A DNA stretch of 64,000 nucleotides from Sulfobacillus thermotolerans (GCA_002951815.1 CP019454.1:1736001-1800000), one strand, 5' to 3'; counted from the stretch's first letter, positions 40,700-50,339 are shown. The notes: generated by a model from the letters alone, not told the origin. Translations and numbers: made by a program.

Positions 40700-41989
40700 T
40701 TAGACGTGAGTGGACGCGTTTAATGCTTGCTCCAAATCGGCCCATAGGTCGTGAGCATTCTCCAGCCCTACGGATAACCGAATGAGGTCACCCCCGGCGC
40801 CCGCTAGTTCTTGTTCTTGCGGACTTAACTGTTGATGGGTTGTCGATGCCGGGTGAATGGCCATAGACCGGGCATCGCCGACGTTGGCCACAATAATCCA
40901 GAGCTGCAAATGATTCATGACTTGCTCGGCTTGTGCGCGTCCACCTTTGACACCGAAATTGAGCATGGTACCAAAGAGGTTTTCCCGTAAATACTTGCGC
41001 GCGTTCAAATGGGCGGGGTCGGCTGGCAGACCGGGATAATTGACCCAACTGACGAGGGGATGATGGGCTAGGCGGTCGGCAATGAATGCGGCAGACTGGC
41101 TTGCTTCTTTCATGCGCAATGCCAATGTTTCAAGCCCTAATAGAATCAAAAACGCATTGAAAGGGGCTAATGCGGCGCCTGTATCTCGCACGGTTTTCAC
41201 GCGCAAGCGTAGGGCATAGGAGCTGGGTTGTTCGCCGAACACAATGCCGTGGTAGCTTGCATCAGGCTCCGAATAGAGAGGGAATTTTGGTACATTGTAA
41301 TTAAATCGGCCCGAGTCAATGACGATGCCGCCGAGTGAGGTGCCATGTCCGCCAATCCATTTCGTCAGTGAATGGATGACAATATCTGCCCCGTACGCGA
41401 TGGGCTGCTCTAAATATGGAGTCGCAAAGGTATTGTCCACGATAAGCGGCACGTGGTGCCGATGCGCAAAATCTGCCCACGCGGCGATATCGGTCACATT
41501 GAGCCGAGGATTGCCAATTGACTCCACGAAGACACCGCGCGTGTGCTCGGTGATGAGGGCATCGGCCTCAGCAAGGTCGTTGTCGGCCACAAACCGGACG
41601 GTGATGCCGAAATCCTTAAGCGTGGAGGTAAAGAGTGTCCAGGTACCTCCATATAAAGACGTCGAGGCAATAATGTCATCACCCGCTCGACAGAGATTCA
41701 AAATGGCCGCCGTAATAGCTGCCATGCCTGATGAAAAGGCGACAGCCGCTTGGCCGCCTTCGAGCGCGGCTAGACGTTGTTCCAGAATATCGGTGGTGGG
41801 ATTCATGATACGCGTATAAATATTGCCAGGTTCTTCAAGATTAAAGAGCCGGGCTGCGTGTTCGGAATCTTTAAAGGCATAACCTACCGTTTGATAAATC
41901 GGGGTCGCGACGGCCGATGTTGCCGCATCCGGTGTGTATCCACCCCGGACAGCCGTTGTTTCGAATTGCCAATGGTTTGGCTTTTCCAT
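40700..41989 (-). CDS. metY: O-acetylhomoserine sulfhydrylase (MetY-type PLP enzyme)
   Basis: 429 residues of the Cys/Met-metabolism PLP family. The segments are ETTAVRGGYTPDAATSAVATP, YTRIMNPTTDILEQRLAALEGG, VDNTFATPYLEQPI and IHSLTKWIGGHGTSLGG with the PLP lysine. The length and the motif ATPIYQTVGYAF favour the O-acetylhomoserine thiol-lyase branch over cystathionine gamma-synthase. It makes homocysteine from O-acetylhomoserine and sulfide. ATG 41989 has AAGGAGG upstream, and a SAM-I riboswitch with terminator precedes it. Confidence 0.92.
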   Translation of the reverse strand: MEKPNHWQFETTAVRGGYTPDAATSAVATPIYQTVGYAFKDSEHAARLFNLEEPGNIYTRIMNPTTDILEQRLAALEGGQAAVAFSSGMAAITAAILNLCRAGDDIIASTSLYGGTWTLFTSTLKDFGITVRFVADNDLAEADALITEHTRGVFVESIGNPRLNVTDIAAWADFAHRHHVPLIVDNTFATPYLEQPIAYGADIVIHSLTKWIGGHGTSLGGIVIDSGRFNYNVPKFPLYSEPDASYHGIVFGEQPSSYALRLRVKTVRDTGAALAPFNAFLILLGLETLALRMKEASQSAAFIADRLAHHPLVSWVNYPGLPADPAHLNARKYLRENLFGTMLNFGVKGGRAQAEQVMNHLQLWIIVANVGDARSMAIHPASTTHQQLSPQEQELAGAGGDLIRLSVGLENAHDLWADLEQALNASTHV

Positions 41990-42021
41990 TAATTTAAAGC
42001 CTCCTTATCAAGGTGACGCAT

Positions 42022-42056
42022 AAAAAAACACCAGTAAGAGCCGGCTCTTCTGGTGT
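42022..42056 (-). terminator. SAM riboswitch-controlled terminator
   Basis: On the minus strand ACACCAG-AAGAG pairs with CTCTT-CTGGTGT (one bulge) around a CCGG loop, followed by seven T (42028-42022). It lies between the aptamer and metY. Confidence 0.92.
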
Positions 42057-42059
42057 CGG

Positions 42060-42162
42060 CCTCTCATTTCTCAGCAATATGCTGCAGGAATTGGCACCAT
42101 AACCATCAAGGCCGGTTGCCGGGCATCATCGGGCCAGTCCCTCCGCCACTCTCCATAAGAGG
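42060..42162 (-). promoter_or_regulatory. SAM-I (S-box) riboswitch
   Basis: On the minus strand CTCTTATGGAGAGTGGCGGAGGG, ACTGGCCC-GATGA, GCCCGGCAACC, GGTGCCAATTCCTGCAGC and TGAGAAATGAGAGG are the S-box blocks in order. The closing stem pairs 42155-42162 with 42060-42067. High SAM would favour the downstream terminator and lower metY. Confidence 0.96.
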
Positions 42163-42217
42163 TTTTCAATTGAATAACAGGATAAAGAATGTCAGGTATT
42201 TCGTCAATATGGATTAG

Positions 42218-42880
42218 TTAGTTTTCCTCATTGGTTTCGGGTGCATTATAGCGGGCAAAATGGGCAGCCGCTTCTGAACGTCTGGTATATCCTAATTTAC
42301 TGAGAATGTTGCTGACATAATGCTTGACCGTTTTATCACTCAAGAAAATTAGTTGGCCAATCTCTTTGTTGGTTCGGCCTTGGGCAATGAGTTCGAGGAC
42401 TTTCTTTTCCTGCGCGGTGAGCGTTTCCACGGCATCGGTACTGACTTTAGGATTGCGAAGGCGCTCGAGCAACTGTGAGGTGACTTCAGGGCCAAATAAT
42501 GCGCCACCTTGAGCGACCGTGCGGATGCCGTCAATAACAGCGCGTCCGCGGGATTCCTTGAGGAGGTAGCCTGAAGCCCCGGCATTCACCGCGTCAACCA
42601 CCAAATCTTGGCTCCCAAATGAGGTGAGCATAATAATGCGAAGATTGGGATCTTGATCTTTAAGCTTGCGGCAGACTTCCATGCCATTGATATCCGGCAA
42701 ACGAACGTCTAGGACCACAACATCAACATTACCTGGAATATGGTCGATGGCCTCTTGGCCGCTTTCCCATTCTTGGGCCATAACCATATCGGGTTGGCGT
42801 TCAATCATATTGCGCAGACCAATGCGTACGACTTCATGATCATCGACAATAGCAACGCGTATCGGATTATCCTCGGGCAT
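42218..42880 (-). CDS. NarL/LuxR-family response regulator
   Basis: 220 residues. The receiver domain has Asp-Asp-His (VAIVDDHEVVRIGL), phospho-Asp in VVVLDVRLPDINGMEV and Lys in YLLKESRG. The C-terminal LuxR helix-turn-helix reads LTAQEKKVLELIAQGRTNKEI and LSDKTVKHYVSNILSKLG. It resembles DevR/LiaR regulators. ATG 42880 has AGGAGGG upstream. The kinase gene ends 39 bases before it, so they form one unit. Confidence 0.93.
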   Translation of the reverse strand: MPEDNPIRVAIVDDHEVVRIGLRNMIERQPDMVMAQEWESGQEAIDHIPGNVDVVVLDVRLPDINGMEVCRKLKDQDPNLRIIMLTSFGSQDLVVDAVNAGASGYLLKESRGRAVIDGIRTVAQGGALFGPEVTSQLLERLRNPKVSTDAVETLTAQEKKVLELIAQGRTNKEIGQLIFLSDKTVKHYVSNILSKLGYTRRSEAAAHFARYNAPETNEEN

Positions 42881-42919
42881 TGTTTGTGCCCTCCTTAAAT
42901 AAAGAGTTCTTACCCCTCA

Positions 42920-44287
42920 TTATAGCCAGGGGGCGGTAAGGGTGACAGTTGTACCTTCATGCAATCGACTTTGGATATCCACGTGCCCATGCCATCGCTC
43001 CATGCGCTTAGACATGTTCCGTACCCCGAAGTGCGTATGGGAGGCATCTGGCTGCGGAACAAAGCCCTCGCCGTCATCGATGATTTGCACTTGGTATGAT
43101 TCCGCAGTGGAATGCCAATGCACCAATATGTGATGAGCATGGCCATGGCTACGCGCATTGGAGACGGCTTCTTGTATGCTTAACAGCAAATCGTGAATAC
43201 GTTCGGGGTGTAAGTCCAAATACCGGGAATCATCAAATTCCATGGAAATGTCATCCATTGGCCCTTGGCGCCTAAGCATGTCCGTCAGGGCAATTTTAAA
43301 GTCAATGGTTGTCGACTCGAGACTTTGGATAAAGAACCGAATGTCGGTCATGAGAAGGCTTAACGTTTCGCTGATGCGCATGAGCTCTTTAATCGCAAAC
43401 GGATCTAGTGTCTCGACGGAGTCTACAAGGTTATCAATGGACAGAGTCGTTCCGTAAAGCGTCTGCAATACGCCATCATGAAGATCTCGGCCAATGCGTT
43501 CACGTTCTTTTAACGTCGCAAATGATTCACGGTCTTGATAAAAGCGGGCATTGGCAATGACCGCTGCGGCTTGTCGGGCAAATAGTTCGACCATGGATTG
43601 ATCGTCTGCTGTAAAGCCTCCGGCTTTTTCCGTAAGGTATAAATGGCCCATGACTTGATTTTGATAGAGTAAAGGGAGACCTAAAAAGCTTTCCATTTTG
43701 GGGTGATGTGGCGGAAATCCAACGGATGCTGGATGGTCTTGCAGGCGCTGCAGGCGAATCGGACGACGCGTGCGAATCACTTCGCCCAGTAGTCCACGCC
43801 CCGTCGGATAAGGGCCCATTGCTGCCACTTCTTCGGCACTTAAACCAGATGTGAAGAATTGGCTGATTGTATAGGCGTCGTCGTCTTCCAGTACTGCGAG
43901 CGCGGCGTATCGGGCCCCTGTGAGCTTGCGCGCAACATCTACCACATTTTGGACAATATCATGCCAGTCTCCCACCGTGGTCATGGCGTACGAGGCTTCA
44001 CGCAACGCGGTGAGTCCGTCACGTTGTCGTTCTAAGCGCTGATTGGCTAGTGTGACCGCCTTTTGTTGTTGCGATAGGATGCCAAAAACAAAATAGGAGA
44101 AGAAACCTGTACCAATCACTAAGATAATAGCTAGAGAAAAATCGTGCGATCCACGCGGCAGATAAGGGGCGACCAGATAATGAAATAAGACAATGGTCAC
44201 GCTGACTCCTGCCATGGCCATCAGTGTTGCAATCCATCGCCATGGTTTTGCGGACGTCCGTTGTGCGGGGTCGGCTGTTGGGGGCAT
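42920..44287 (-). CDS. GAF-domain sensor histidine kinase (DevS/NarX type)
   Basis: 455 residues. There are two N-terminal membrane helices (about 20-45 and 52-72), a GAF domain (about 105-255), a HisKA_3 domain with phospho-His near 270 in ERERIGRDLHDGVLQTLYG, and a HATPase with QEAVSNARSHG, DDGEGF and FGVRNMSKRM. The signal is unknown; no heme ligand can be assigned. ATG 44287 follows AGAGG by 6 bases and is preferred over TTG 44293. It is divergent from the kdp genes, sharing a 171-base control region. Confidence 0.92.
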   Translation of the reverse strand: MPPTADPAQRTSAKPWRWIATLMAMAGVSVTIVLFHYLVAPYLPRGSHDFSLAIILVIGTGFFSYFVFGILSQQQKAVTLANQRLERQRDGLTALREASYAMTTVGDWHDIVQNVVDVARKLTGARYAALAVLEDDDAYTISQFFTSGLSAEEVAAMGPYPTGRGLLGEVIRTRRPIRLQRLQDHPASVGFPPHHPKMESFLGLPLLYQNQVMGHLYLTEKAGGFTADDQSMVELFARQAAAVIANARFYQDRESFATLKERERIGRDLHDGVLQTLYGTTLSIDNLVDSVETLDPFAIKELMRISETLSLLMTDIRFFIQSLESTTIDFKIALTDMLRRQGPMDDISMEFDDSRYLDLHPERIHDLLLSIQEAVSNARSHGHAHHILVHWHSTAESYQVQIIDDGEGFVPQPDASHTHFGVRNMSKRMERWHGHVDIQSRLHEGTTVTLTAPWL

Positions 44288-44409
44288 TTTCAACCTCTTT
44301 AGCTTAATTATGAATGTATATTGACTATAGCACGAAATGGGCGCACTGTCTTTTTATGCGGTTTTTATCGGGGCAAGGAAAATTTTTACGGATTTATTCG
44401 CAGCAGGCT

Positions 44410-44418
44410 TGATATACT
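44410..44418 (+). promoter_or_regulatory. extended -10 promoter candidate for kdp
   Basis: TGATATACT carries the TGn extension directly before TATACT (44413-44418), about 40 bases upstream of the first micro-gene. The -35 region is poor, as usual for extended -10 promoters. Confidence 0.45.
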
Positions 44419-44458
44419 AGTGTCGTTTGTTACACCCATGTATGGAAGGAGTCACCAT

Positions 44459-44545
44459 ATGGCAGACGTGGAAATGGTGGTTTTGACTTTGCTGCTATAT
44501 GCCGCCATGGTGGCATTGCTTCATTTTCTCGAGCAGTTGTCATAA
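44459..44545 (+). CDS. 28-residue membrane micro-protein upstream of kdpF
   Basis: ATG 44459 follows AAGGAG by 7 bases and encodes MADVEMVVLTLLLYAAMVAL then LHFLEQLS, a single hydrophobic helix with acidic ends. It is unlike KdpF, which comes next. The clear RBS and the 10-base gap to kdpF suggest a translated micro-protein, possibly a helper of the Kdp complex or of its regulation. I do not recognise a family. Confidence 0.6.
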   Translation: MADVEMVVLTLLLYAAMVALLHFLEQLS

Positions 44546-44555
44546 GGGGGATTTT

Positions 44556-44636
44556 ATGGACTGGTTCTTATTGGCGCTATCCGTTCTTGTGATGATCTAT
44601 CTCGTGTATGTTATTGTACATCCAGAAAAATTTTAA
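44556..44636 (+). CDS. kdpF: KdpF, small subunit of the K+ pump
   Basis: 26 residues, MDWFLLALSVLVMIYLVYVI then VHPEKF. One membrane helix ending in the LVYxIxxPEKF pattern is typical of KdpF, a lipid-like stabiliser of KdpFABC. AAGGGGG precedes the ATG. kdpA follows after 46 bases. Confidence 0.87.
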   Translation: MDWFLLALSVLVMIYLVYVIVHPEKF

Positions 44637-44682
44637 TACGGGAGTTTGACGTATCCGGGACATTTTTAAGGGGGGACAATGT

Positions 44683-46377
44683 GTGTCGACACAAACGGTG
44701 ATAACGTGGATAGTGGTTATCGCGGTTTTTGCCTTTACCGTGAAGCCACTGGGCACGTATATTGCCAAAGTCTTCACGTTTCAGCCTACGCTACTTGATA
44801 AACCCCTGACTCCCATTGAAAACACGATATTTCGCGCGATGGGCGTGACGCGTCAGAGTGCCATGACGGTCAAACAATATGGGCTGGCGTTGATTTTCAC
44901 GAATGTTGTGTGGATGTTAGGAGCCTATTTTCTATTGCGCGTGCAAGGAATAATGCCCTTTAATCCCCAGCATTTGAAAGGAATTAACCCCGAGTTGGCT
45001 TTTAATACGGCGGCCAGTTTCGTTACGAATACGAATTGGCAGGCGTATTCTGGGGAATTAACGATGTCCTATTTTTCACAGTTTGCCGTTTTATCCTATT
45101 TACAATTTGTAACGCCGGCTACCGCCGTGGCGGCCGCTATCGCATTTTTGCGCATGCTGTCCGGAAAGAAGATGGGCAATTTCTTTGTGGACGTGACCTT
45201 GGTCGTAACTCGCTTATTGCTGCCAATGGCCATCGTTGTTGCTCTTGTTCTGGTCGGGCAGGGGGTGCCCCAATCGTTGGGGCCGTATCTTCATCTACAT
45301 ACCATTACGGGACAGACGCAGACCGTGCCTCAAGGGCCAATAGCCACGTGGGAAGCCATAGAGCACCTAGGGCAAAATGGGGGCGGGTTTACGAACGCCA
45401 ATAGCGCCAACCCGTTAGAAAACCCCACGGCGTTTTCTAACCTGATCGAAACGATTTCGATGGGACTCTTGCCCGTTGCCCTCTTTTATACGTTCGGGGT
45501 GATGACCGGGAGAAAACGATTGGCATGGACGCTCATTGGTGTGGCCGGGGTGTTTTATCTGGTTATGCTCGCATTGCTGTATTTTCCGGAAATGGCTGGA
45601 AACCCGATTATCAATGCGCTAGGCCTGCATGGCCACGCGAACATGGTGGGTAAGGAAATGCGGTTTGGCATGGGCGGCACATCGATTTTTGAAACATCGA
45701 CGATGGCGTTTTCGACCGGTTCCGTGGCGAGTGCGCACGATAGTTATTTACCGTTATCGTCGTTATCGTTTTTCCTCGGCATGTTTTTGAACATGGTCTT
45801 TGGTGCCTCTGGTTCTGGACTTTTGAATATGGTGATGTTCGTCATTATTACGATCTTTTTAATGGGACTCATGGTCGGGCGGACCCCGGAGTTTTTGGGC
45901 AAGAAAATTGAAGCGCGGGAGGTGTCTTTGGCCTCCATCGCCTTTTTAATGCACCCGCTTTTAATATTAGTGGGGACGGCCATCGCTGTGGCTAGTCCTA
46001 TAGGACTGGCGGGAATTTTGAATCCGGGGCCGCATGGTTTGTCCGAAATTCTCTACGCTTTTAGTTCAGCGGCGGCGAATAACGGGTCAGCGTTTGCAGG
46101 TCTTAATGCTGGGCTGCCATTTTATGAAGTGGCCATCGGTGTTGTGATGATTCTCGGCCGTTACGCATCCATTTTAGTCATGCTGTTGGTGGGAGCATCT
46201 TTGGCAAGAAAACGCGCTGTGCCTGAGACATCTGGCACAATGCATACCGACACCGTGCTGTTTGGCGGCATTTTACTGGGGGCCATTGTGGTCTTAAATG
46301 CGTTGACCTTTTTCCCGGTGATGGCCTTGGGGCCTTTGGCCGAACAGTACTTAATGATGGCACACCACCTTTTTTAA
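44683..46377 (+). CDS. kdpA: KdpA, K+-binding subunit
   Basis: 564-residue polytopic channel-like subunit of the high-affinity K+ ATPase. Typical stretches are AFNTAASFVTNTNWQAYSGE, GQNGGGFTNANSANPLENPT, ISMGLLPVALFYTFG and SSAAANNGSAFAGL, which include the four pore-loop filters. The start is GTG 44683 with AGGGGGG upstream. It is expressed with kdpB and kdpC. Confidence 0.97.
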   Translation: MSTQTVITWIVVIAVFAFTVKPLGTYIAKVFTFQPTLLDKPLTPIENTIFRAMGVTRQSAMTVKQYGLALIFTNVVWMLGAYFLLRVQGIMPFNPQHLKGINPELAFNTAASFVTNTNWQAYSGELTMSYFSQFAVLSYLQFVTPATAVAAAIAFLRMLSGKKMGNFFVDVTLVVTRLLLPMAIVVALVLVGQGVPQSLGPYLHLHTITGQTQTVPQGPIATWEAIEHLGQNGGGFTNANSANPLENPTAFSNLIETISMGLLPVALFYTFGVMTGRKRLAWTLIGVAGVFYLVMLALLYFPEMAGNPIINALGLHGHANMVGKEMRFGMGGTSIFETSTMAFSTGSVASAHDSYLPLSSLSFFLGMFLNMVFGASGSGLLNMVMFVIITIFLMGLMVGRTPEFLGKKIEAREVSLASIAFLMHPLLILVGTAIAVASPIGLAGILNPGPHGLSEILYAFSSAAANNGSAFAGLNAGLPFYEVAIGVVMILGRYASILVMLLVGASLARKRAVPETSGTMHTDTVLFGGILLGAIVVLNALTFFPVMALGPLAEQYLMMAHHLF

Positions 46378-46412
46378 CGGATGATTTGGATGAGAAAGGA
46401 GTCTGAAGCCCG

Positions 46413-48425
46413 TTGGCAGCACAAGAAATTGCAGGACAGCGAAGCTATACAGCGAGCATTCTCAAGGCGACCATCCGCAAACTGGATCCTCGGGAAATGA
46501 TTCACAATCCGGTGATGTTTGTCGTGGAATTGGGAACGGCTGTCGTGGTTTGGCTAACATTGATTCAAAAAGGTGCGGCCGACCGTAATTACGATCTTCT
46601 GGTGGCAATTATTTTGTTTCTAACCATTCTTTTTGCCAACTTTGCGGAAGCCTTTGCTGAGGCCAGAGGGCGTGCCCAAGCCGATTTTCTTCGGCGTACT
46701 AAGTCCTCGACACGTGCGAAGCTCTTATTGCCAGATGGAACGACGTCATGGGTTGATGCACCCCAACTTACTAAGGGCGCTAAGGTGCTTGTAGAAGCAG
46801 GGGACGTCATTCCGGGCGATGGCGTAGTCATTGAAGGCGTGGGTTCTGTTGATGAATCCGCTATCACCGGCGAATCGGCTCCTGTGGTTAAGGCGGCGGA
46901 TGATGGCGTGACAGGCGGGACGGTGTTGTTGTCTGATCACTTGGTGATAGAAATTACCGTTAATGCTGGAGAGACGTTCTTAGACCGGATGATCGCGTTG
47001 GTGGAGGGCGCAGAACGGCAGAAAACACCCAATGAGATAGCGCTCTCGGCTCTTTTAGGGGTGCTTACGCTGATTTTTGTTCTCGTCGTGGTGACTCTCG
47101 TGCCCATTGCGCGTTATTTTGGACCGCATGCCGCCAATATTACCACGATGGTAGCCCTTTTAGTGTGTTTGATTCCCACCACGATTGGCGCTTTATTATC
47201 AGCCATTGGGATTGCAGGTATGAACCGTGTCTCATTGGTCAACGTCGTTGCGAAAAGTGGTCGGGCGGTGGAAGCAGCCGGAGATATTGACACTATTATT
47301 TTAGATAAAACGGGAACCATTACGATCGGCAACCGCATGGCCACAGAATTTTTACCCGTACCCGGAGTTACGCAAGAAGAACTGGCGGAAGCCTCTCTCA
47401 TATCCTCCTTAGCGGACACCACCCCCGAAGGACGATCGGTGGTGGAATTAGCCCAAGACATCCTGCACATCAAAGAGCTTCCACAGTATGAAGGGGAAGC
47501 CGTGCCATTTTCGGCACATACGCGTATGAGTGGCATTGATTTGGCGGATGGGAGGAAAATTCGTAAAGGCGCGGTGAGTGCCATTCGCGATATTGTAGAG
47601 GATCCTCCTGCGGAGTTAGAGCAAAACGCTGAACGTGTGGCGAAAGATGGGGGCACGCCGTTGGCTGTGGAGATGGATGGCAGGGCGCTTGGGATCATTC
47701 GTCTGAAAGACATTGTCAAATCGGGGCTCAAGGAGCGGTTTAATGATTTTCGGGCCATGGGCATTCGGACCGTTATGGCTACGGGCGACAATAAGATTAC
47801 AGCAGCGGTCATTGCGCAAGAGGCGGGTGTTGATGATTTCATCGCAGAGGCCAAACCCGAAGATAAAATTGCGTTGATTAAAAAGGAACAGAGTCAGGGA
47901 AAATTAGTGGCGATGACGGGAGACGGCACCAATGACGCTCCAGCCTTGGCGCAAGCGGATGTCGGGCTGGCAATGAATAGCGGAACGATGGCGGCCAAAG
48001 AAGCCGGGAATATGATTGACTTAGACTCCAACCCTACCAAGCTGTTAGATGTGGTGATGGTGGGGAAACAACTTCTCATTACGCGCGGAGCGCTTACGAC
48101 CTTTTCGATTTCTAATGATATCGCCAAATACTTTGCGATCATTCCCGCGATGTTTGCGGCCGTGCCGGAATTATCGGGACTTAAGGCGCTCAACATTATG
48201 GGGCTCAAAACACCCCATGGCGCTATTTTGTCTGCGCTCATTTTTAATGCACTCATTATCCCTGCGCTTATTCCTTTTGCGATTCGCGGCGTGAAATACC
48301 GGGCGGAAAGTGCGGATGCGATGCTGGCGCGAAATATTTTTAATTGGGGTGTTTTGGGGGTAATTATTCCGTTTATTGCGATCTGGGGCATTGACCACAT
48401 CTTAGGTCTTTTTGGTTTGGCATAG
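46413..48425 (+). CDS. kdpB: KdpB, P-type ATPase subunit
   Basis: 670 residues. The phosphorylation motif DKTGTIT starts near Asp297, with TGES ([10 protein letters not shown]), MATGDN and [12 protein letters not shown] as hinge motifs. It hydrolyses ATP to drive K+ uptake through KdpA. The start is TTG 46413; AAAGGAG lies about 12 bases before, slightly far. kdpC follows 13 bases later. Confidence 0.97.
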   Translation: MAAQEIAGQRSYTASILKATIRKLDPREMIHNPVMFVVELGTAVVVWLTLIQKGAADRNYDLLVAIILFLTILFANFAEAFAEARGRAQADFLRRTKSSTRAKLLLPDGTTSWVDAPQLTKGAKVLVEAGDVIPGDGVVIEGVGSVDESAITGESAPVVKAADDGVTGGTVLLSDHLVIEITVNAGETFLDRMIALVEGAERQKTPNEIALSALLGVLTLIFVLVVVTLVPIARYFGPHAANITTMVALLVCLIPTTIGALLSAIGIAGMNRVSLVNVVAKSGRAVEAAGDIDTIILDKTGTITIGNRMATEFLPVPGVTQEELAEASLISSLADTTPEGRSVVELAQDILHIKELPQYEGEAVPFSAHTRMSGIDLADGRKIRKGAVSAIRDIVEDPPAELEQNAERVAKDGGTPLAVEMDGRALGIIRLKDIVKSGLKERFNDFRAMGIRTVMATGDNKITAAVIAQEAGVDDFIAEAKPEDKIALIKKEQSQGKLVAMTGDGTNDAPALAQADVGLAMNSGTMAAKEAGNMIDLDSNPTKLLDVVMVGKQLLITRGALTTFSISNDIAKYFAIIPAMFAAVPELSGLKALNIMGLKTPHGAILSALIFNALIIPALIPFAIRGVKYRAESADAMLARNIFNWGVLGVIIPFIAIWGIDHILGLFGLA

Positions 48426-48438
48426 AGGGAGGAAGCCT

Positions 48439-49017
48439 ATGAAGTTTTTACGGCCCATCATTGTCTTGACAGTATCAACTTGGTTATTGGTCGGTGTCGC
48501 CTATCCACTGGTCATGACTGGGATTAGTCAAGTGGTGTTTCCGTGGCAAGCCAACGGTAGCCCCGTGCGTATAGGAACGACCGTTGTGGCGTCCCGTCAT
48601 GTCGGACAATATTTTGACGAGAATCAATATTTTTGGGGGCGACCGTCTGCGACTATTCCTCCGTATAATCCAGCCGCTTCAACAGCGAGCAATTTGGGCC
48701 CCACCAATCGGCTGTTGATAAGCCATATTGTGCAACGCATTCATACGCTGAAGGCCACGATTCCTGGCCTTCGTACCAATCAGATTCCGGCAAGTTTGGT
48801 CGAAAGCTCAGGATCTGGGCTTGATCCGGACATCTCGGTGCAGGCAGCTCTGATTCAAATTCCTCGAGTGGCCAAGGCTACCGGTTTAAGCCCTGCCGTG
48901 TTGAAACATCTTGTCGATAGCCAGATTCTAGGTCCGCAATTTGGTATTTTTGGCGTTCAGCGCATCAATGTCGTCCAACTTAACCTCGCGCTGTATAAAC
49001 TGGTGCACCGGGGTTAA
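48439..49017 (+). CDS. kdpC: KdpC, accessory subunit
   Basis: 192 residues with one N-terminal membrane helix and the periplasmic-type domain: GTTVVASRHVGQYFDENQYF, GRPSATIPPYNPAASTASNLG, SGSGLDPDISVQAA and LNLALYKL. ATG 48439 follows GGGAGG by 8 bases. No kdpD or kdpE follows. Confidence 0.96.
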   Translation: MKFLRPIIVLTVSTWLLVGVAYPLVMTGISQVVFPWQANGSPVRIGTTVVASRHVGQYFDENQYFWGRPSATIPPYNPAASTASNLGPTNRLLISHIVQRIHTLKATIPGLRTNQIPASLVESSGSGLDPDISVQAALIQIPRVAKATGLSPAVLKHLVDSQILGPQFGIFGVQRINVVQLNLALYKLVHRG

Positions 49018-49063
49018 GGGTGACAAAATGGGAAGGCTTCTGACGACTAGAACATTGATCCGA

Positions 49064-49106
49064 ATAACACACCAGCCATCCTTATTATGGATGGCTGGTG
49101 TGTTAT
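49064..49106. terminator. strong hairpin between convergent kdpC and rhodanese genes
   Basis: A perfect 18-base stem (49064-49081 with 49089-49106, core CACACCAGCCATCC) and a 7-base loop. No T run on either side, but the position between converging genes suggests a bidirectional terminator. Confidence 0.7.
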
Positions 49107-49132
49107 CGATGGCAAGATTACTGACAGCGTTT

Positions 49133-49753
49133 TTAGCCACGTTCCATAGGGTGGCGTTTGCCAGCCCATAACGACATGCCGCCCACGACATTGGATACAT
49201 CATAACCAAGTTGCGACATCCACGCCGCTACGGAAGAACTGCGTCCACCCGATGCACATACAATGGCGTACGCTTTGTCTTTTTCCAATTCATTAATCCG
49301 GCTTTGCAATTGGCCCATGGGAATGTGCAGAGCCCCAGGGATCTTTCCACTACGCAATTCGTAGGCTTCACGTACATCAATGACGACATAATCCCCAAGG
49401 CTCTTGGCGAGCTCATCAGGTGTGAGATCTTTGACACGCTCAACCGGAAGTTTTTCCTTTTCCCACGCGATTAAACCATGGCCGAATTTGAAGACGACGG
49501 ACAATCCTTCATCCTCTAGACTTTGCGCGGCTGCATCGACAGTCGCGGTGTCATTGCCAAAAAGACCAATCGGGGGCGTTTGACCGTTTAACGCGCGCTT
49601 GACGTCACGTCCCCAGTTGCGACGATGATAGGGGAAATTGTAGGTCCCTGCAGGGTGACCTTTGGAATAGATGTCCGGAGGATTAATGTCTAGAAATAGT
49701 GCTACCCCCCGTCCCACTTCCGACACAAATTCCTCCGCCGTGATTTCTGCCAT
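49133..49753 (-). CDS. tandem rhodanese-domain protein
   Basis: 206 residues with two rhodanese folds. The second (112-200) has the active-site loop VCASGGRSSS with Cys166 and VIDVREAYE. The first (1-100) has FLDINPPDIY and a loop IGLFGND where Cys is missing, so it is probably structural. Such proteins transfer sulfane sulfur. ATG 49753 follows GGAG by 9 bases and is preferred over 49774. Confidence 0.88.
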   Translation of the reverse strand: MAEITAEEFVSEVGRGVALFLDINPPDIYSKGHPAGTYNFPYHRRNWGRDVKRALNGQTPPIGLFGNDTATVDAAAQSLEDEGLSVVFKFGHGLIAWEKEKLPVERVKDLTPDELAKSLGDYVVIDVREAYELRSGKIPGALHIPMGQLQSRINELEKDKAYAIVCASGGRSSSVAAWMSQLGYDVSNVVGGMSLWAGKRHPMERG

Positions 49754-50194
49754 GTTATGCATCTCCTTCTCCATGGTGCGGAATTGGGTTTTGGGTTGTT
49801 ACGGATCAAACCGGTCGCACAGCCCGATTGAACCCTTATACCATATAGGGTATATTGTGGCGATTTTCTATCAGTTGTCAACTACACTTGAGTATAAAAC
49901 AGCTTCACTTAATAGCTAAGAACGAAGGTGTCCCCTTAAGTAATGACTTCACACGTGTTCACATAAGACCTCAGTTGATAACGAGATTAATAGCCCTTGT
50001 CATAAGGATTAGGTTGTTAAGGCCAGAATATGCAGTCGATCTTACACAGACATGAGTCACACACCTTTTATCGGACACGGCGTTATACGATCCGAAGTGG
50101 TATGGTGCGAAAGGAGGCACGCGGTTGACCTAGTCGTTCAGCGACCGCAGAATTTTACGAGAATCCGAGTGGTATAGTCTGGTTTATCACCTTC

Positions 50195-50239
50195 TGTTGG
50201 GCGACTCTGGGGAGGCGTCCCCAGTCTCTTGCGCCAACA
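50195..50239. other. nested stem-loop of unknown role
   Basis: TGTTGG (50195-50200) pairs with CCAACA (50234-50239). Inside, GAC/GTC and TGGGGA/TCCCCA (50208-50213 with 50218-50223) form a second stem with a GGCG loop. No riboswitch family is recognised. Confidence 0.5.
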
Positions 50240-50339
50240 TTCCGCGCGGTTATTATCTTCTTCACGACTACACATGGATTATCACGTTTTAGGTGCCAGG
50301 AAAGGCGATTGCCGTGCACTAACAAAAATTGTGCTTTCA

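Noticed and set aside
44288-44458. Searched for a c-di-AMP (ydaO-type) riboswitch before kdp
   Set aside because: None of the conserved blocks were found; only an extended -10 promoter candidate.
47114-48400. Long antisense frames opposite kdpB
   Set aside because: kdpB is unmistakable on the plus strand and the antisense products show no domain.
49855-50055. 66-residue forward open frame
   Set aside because: Poor start, no RBS, AT-rich chance composition in an intergenic stretch.
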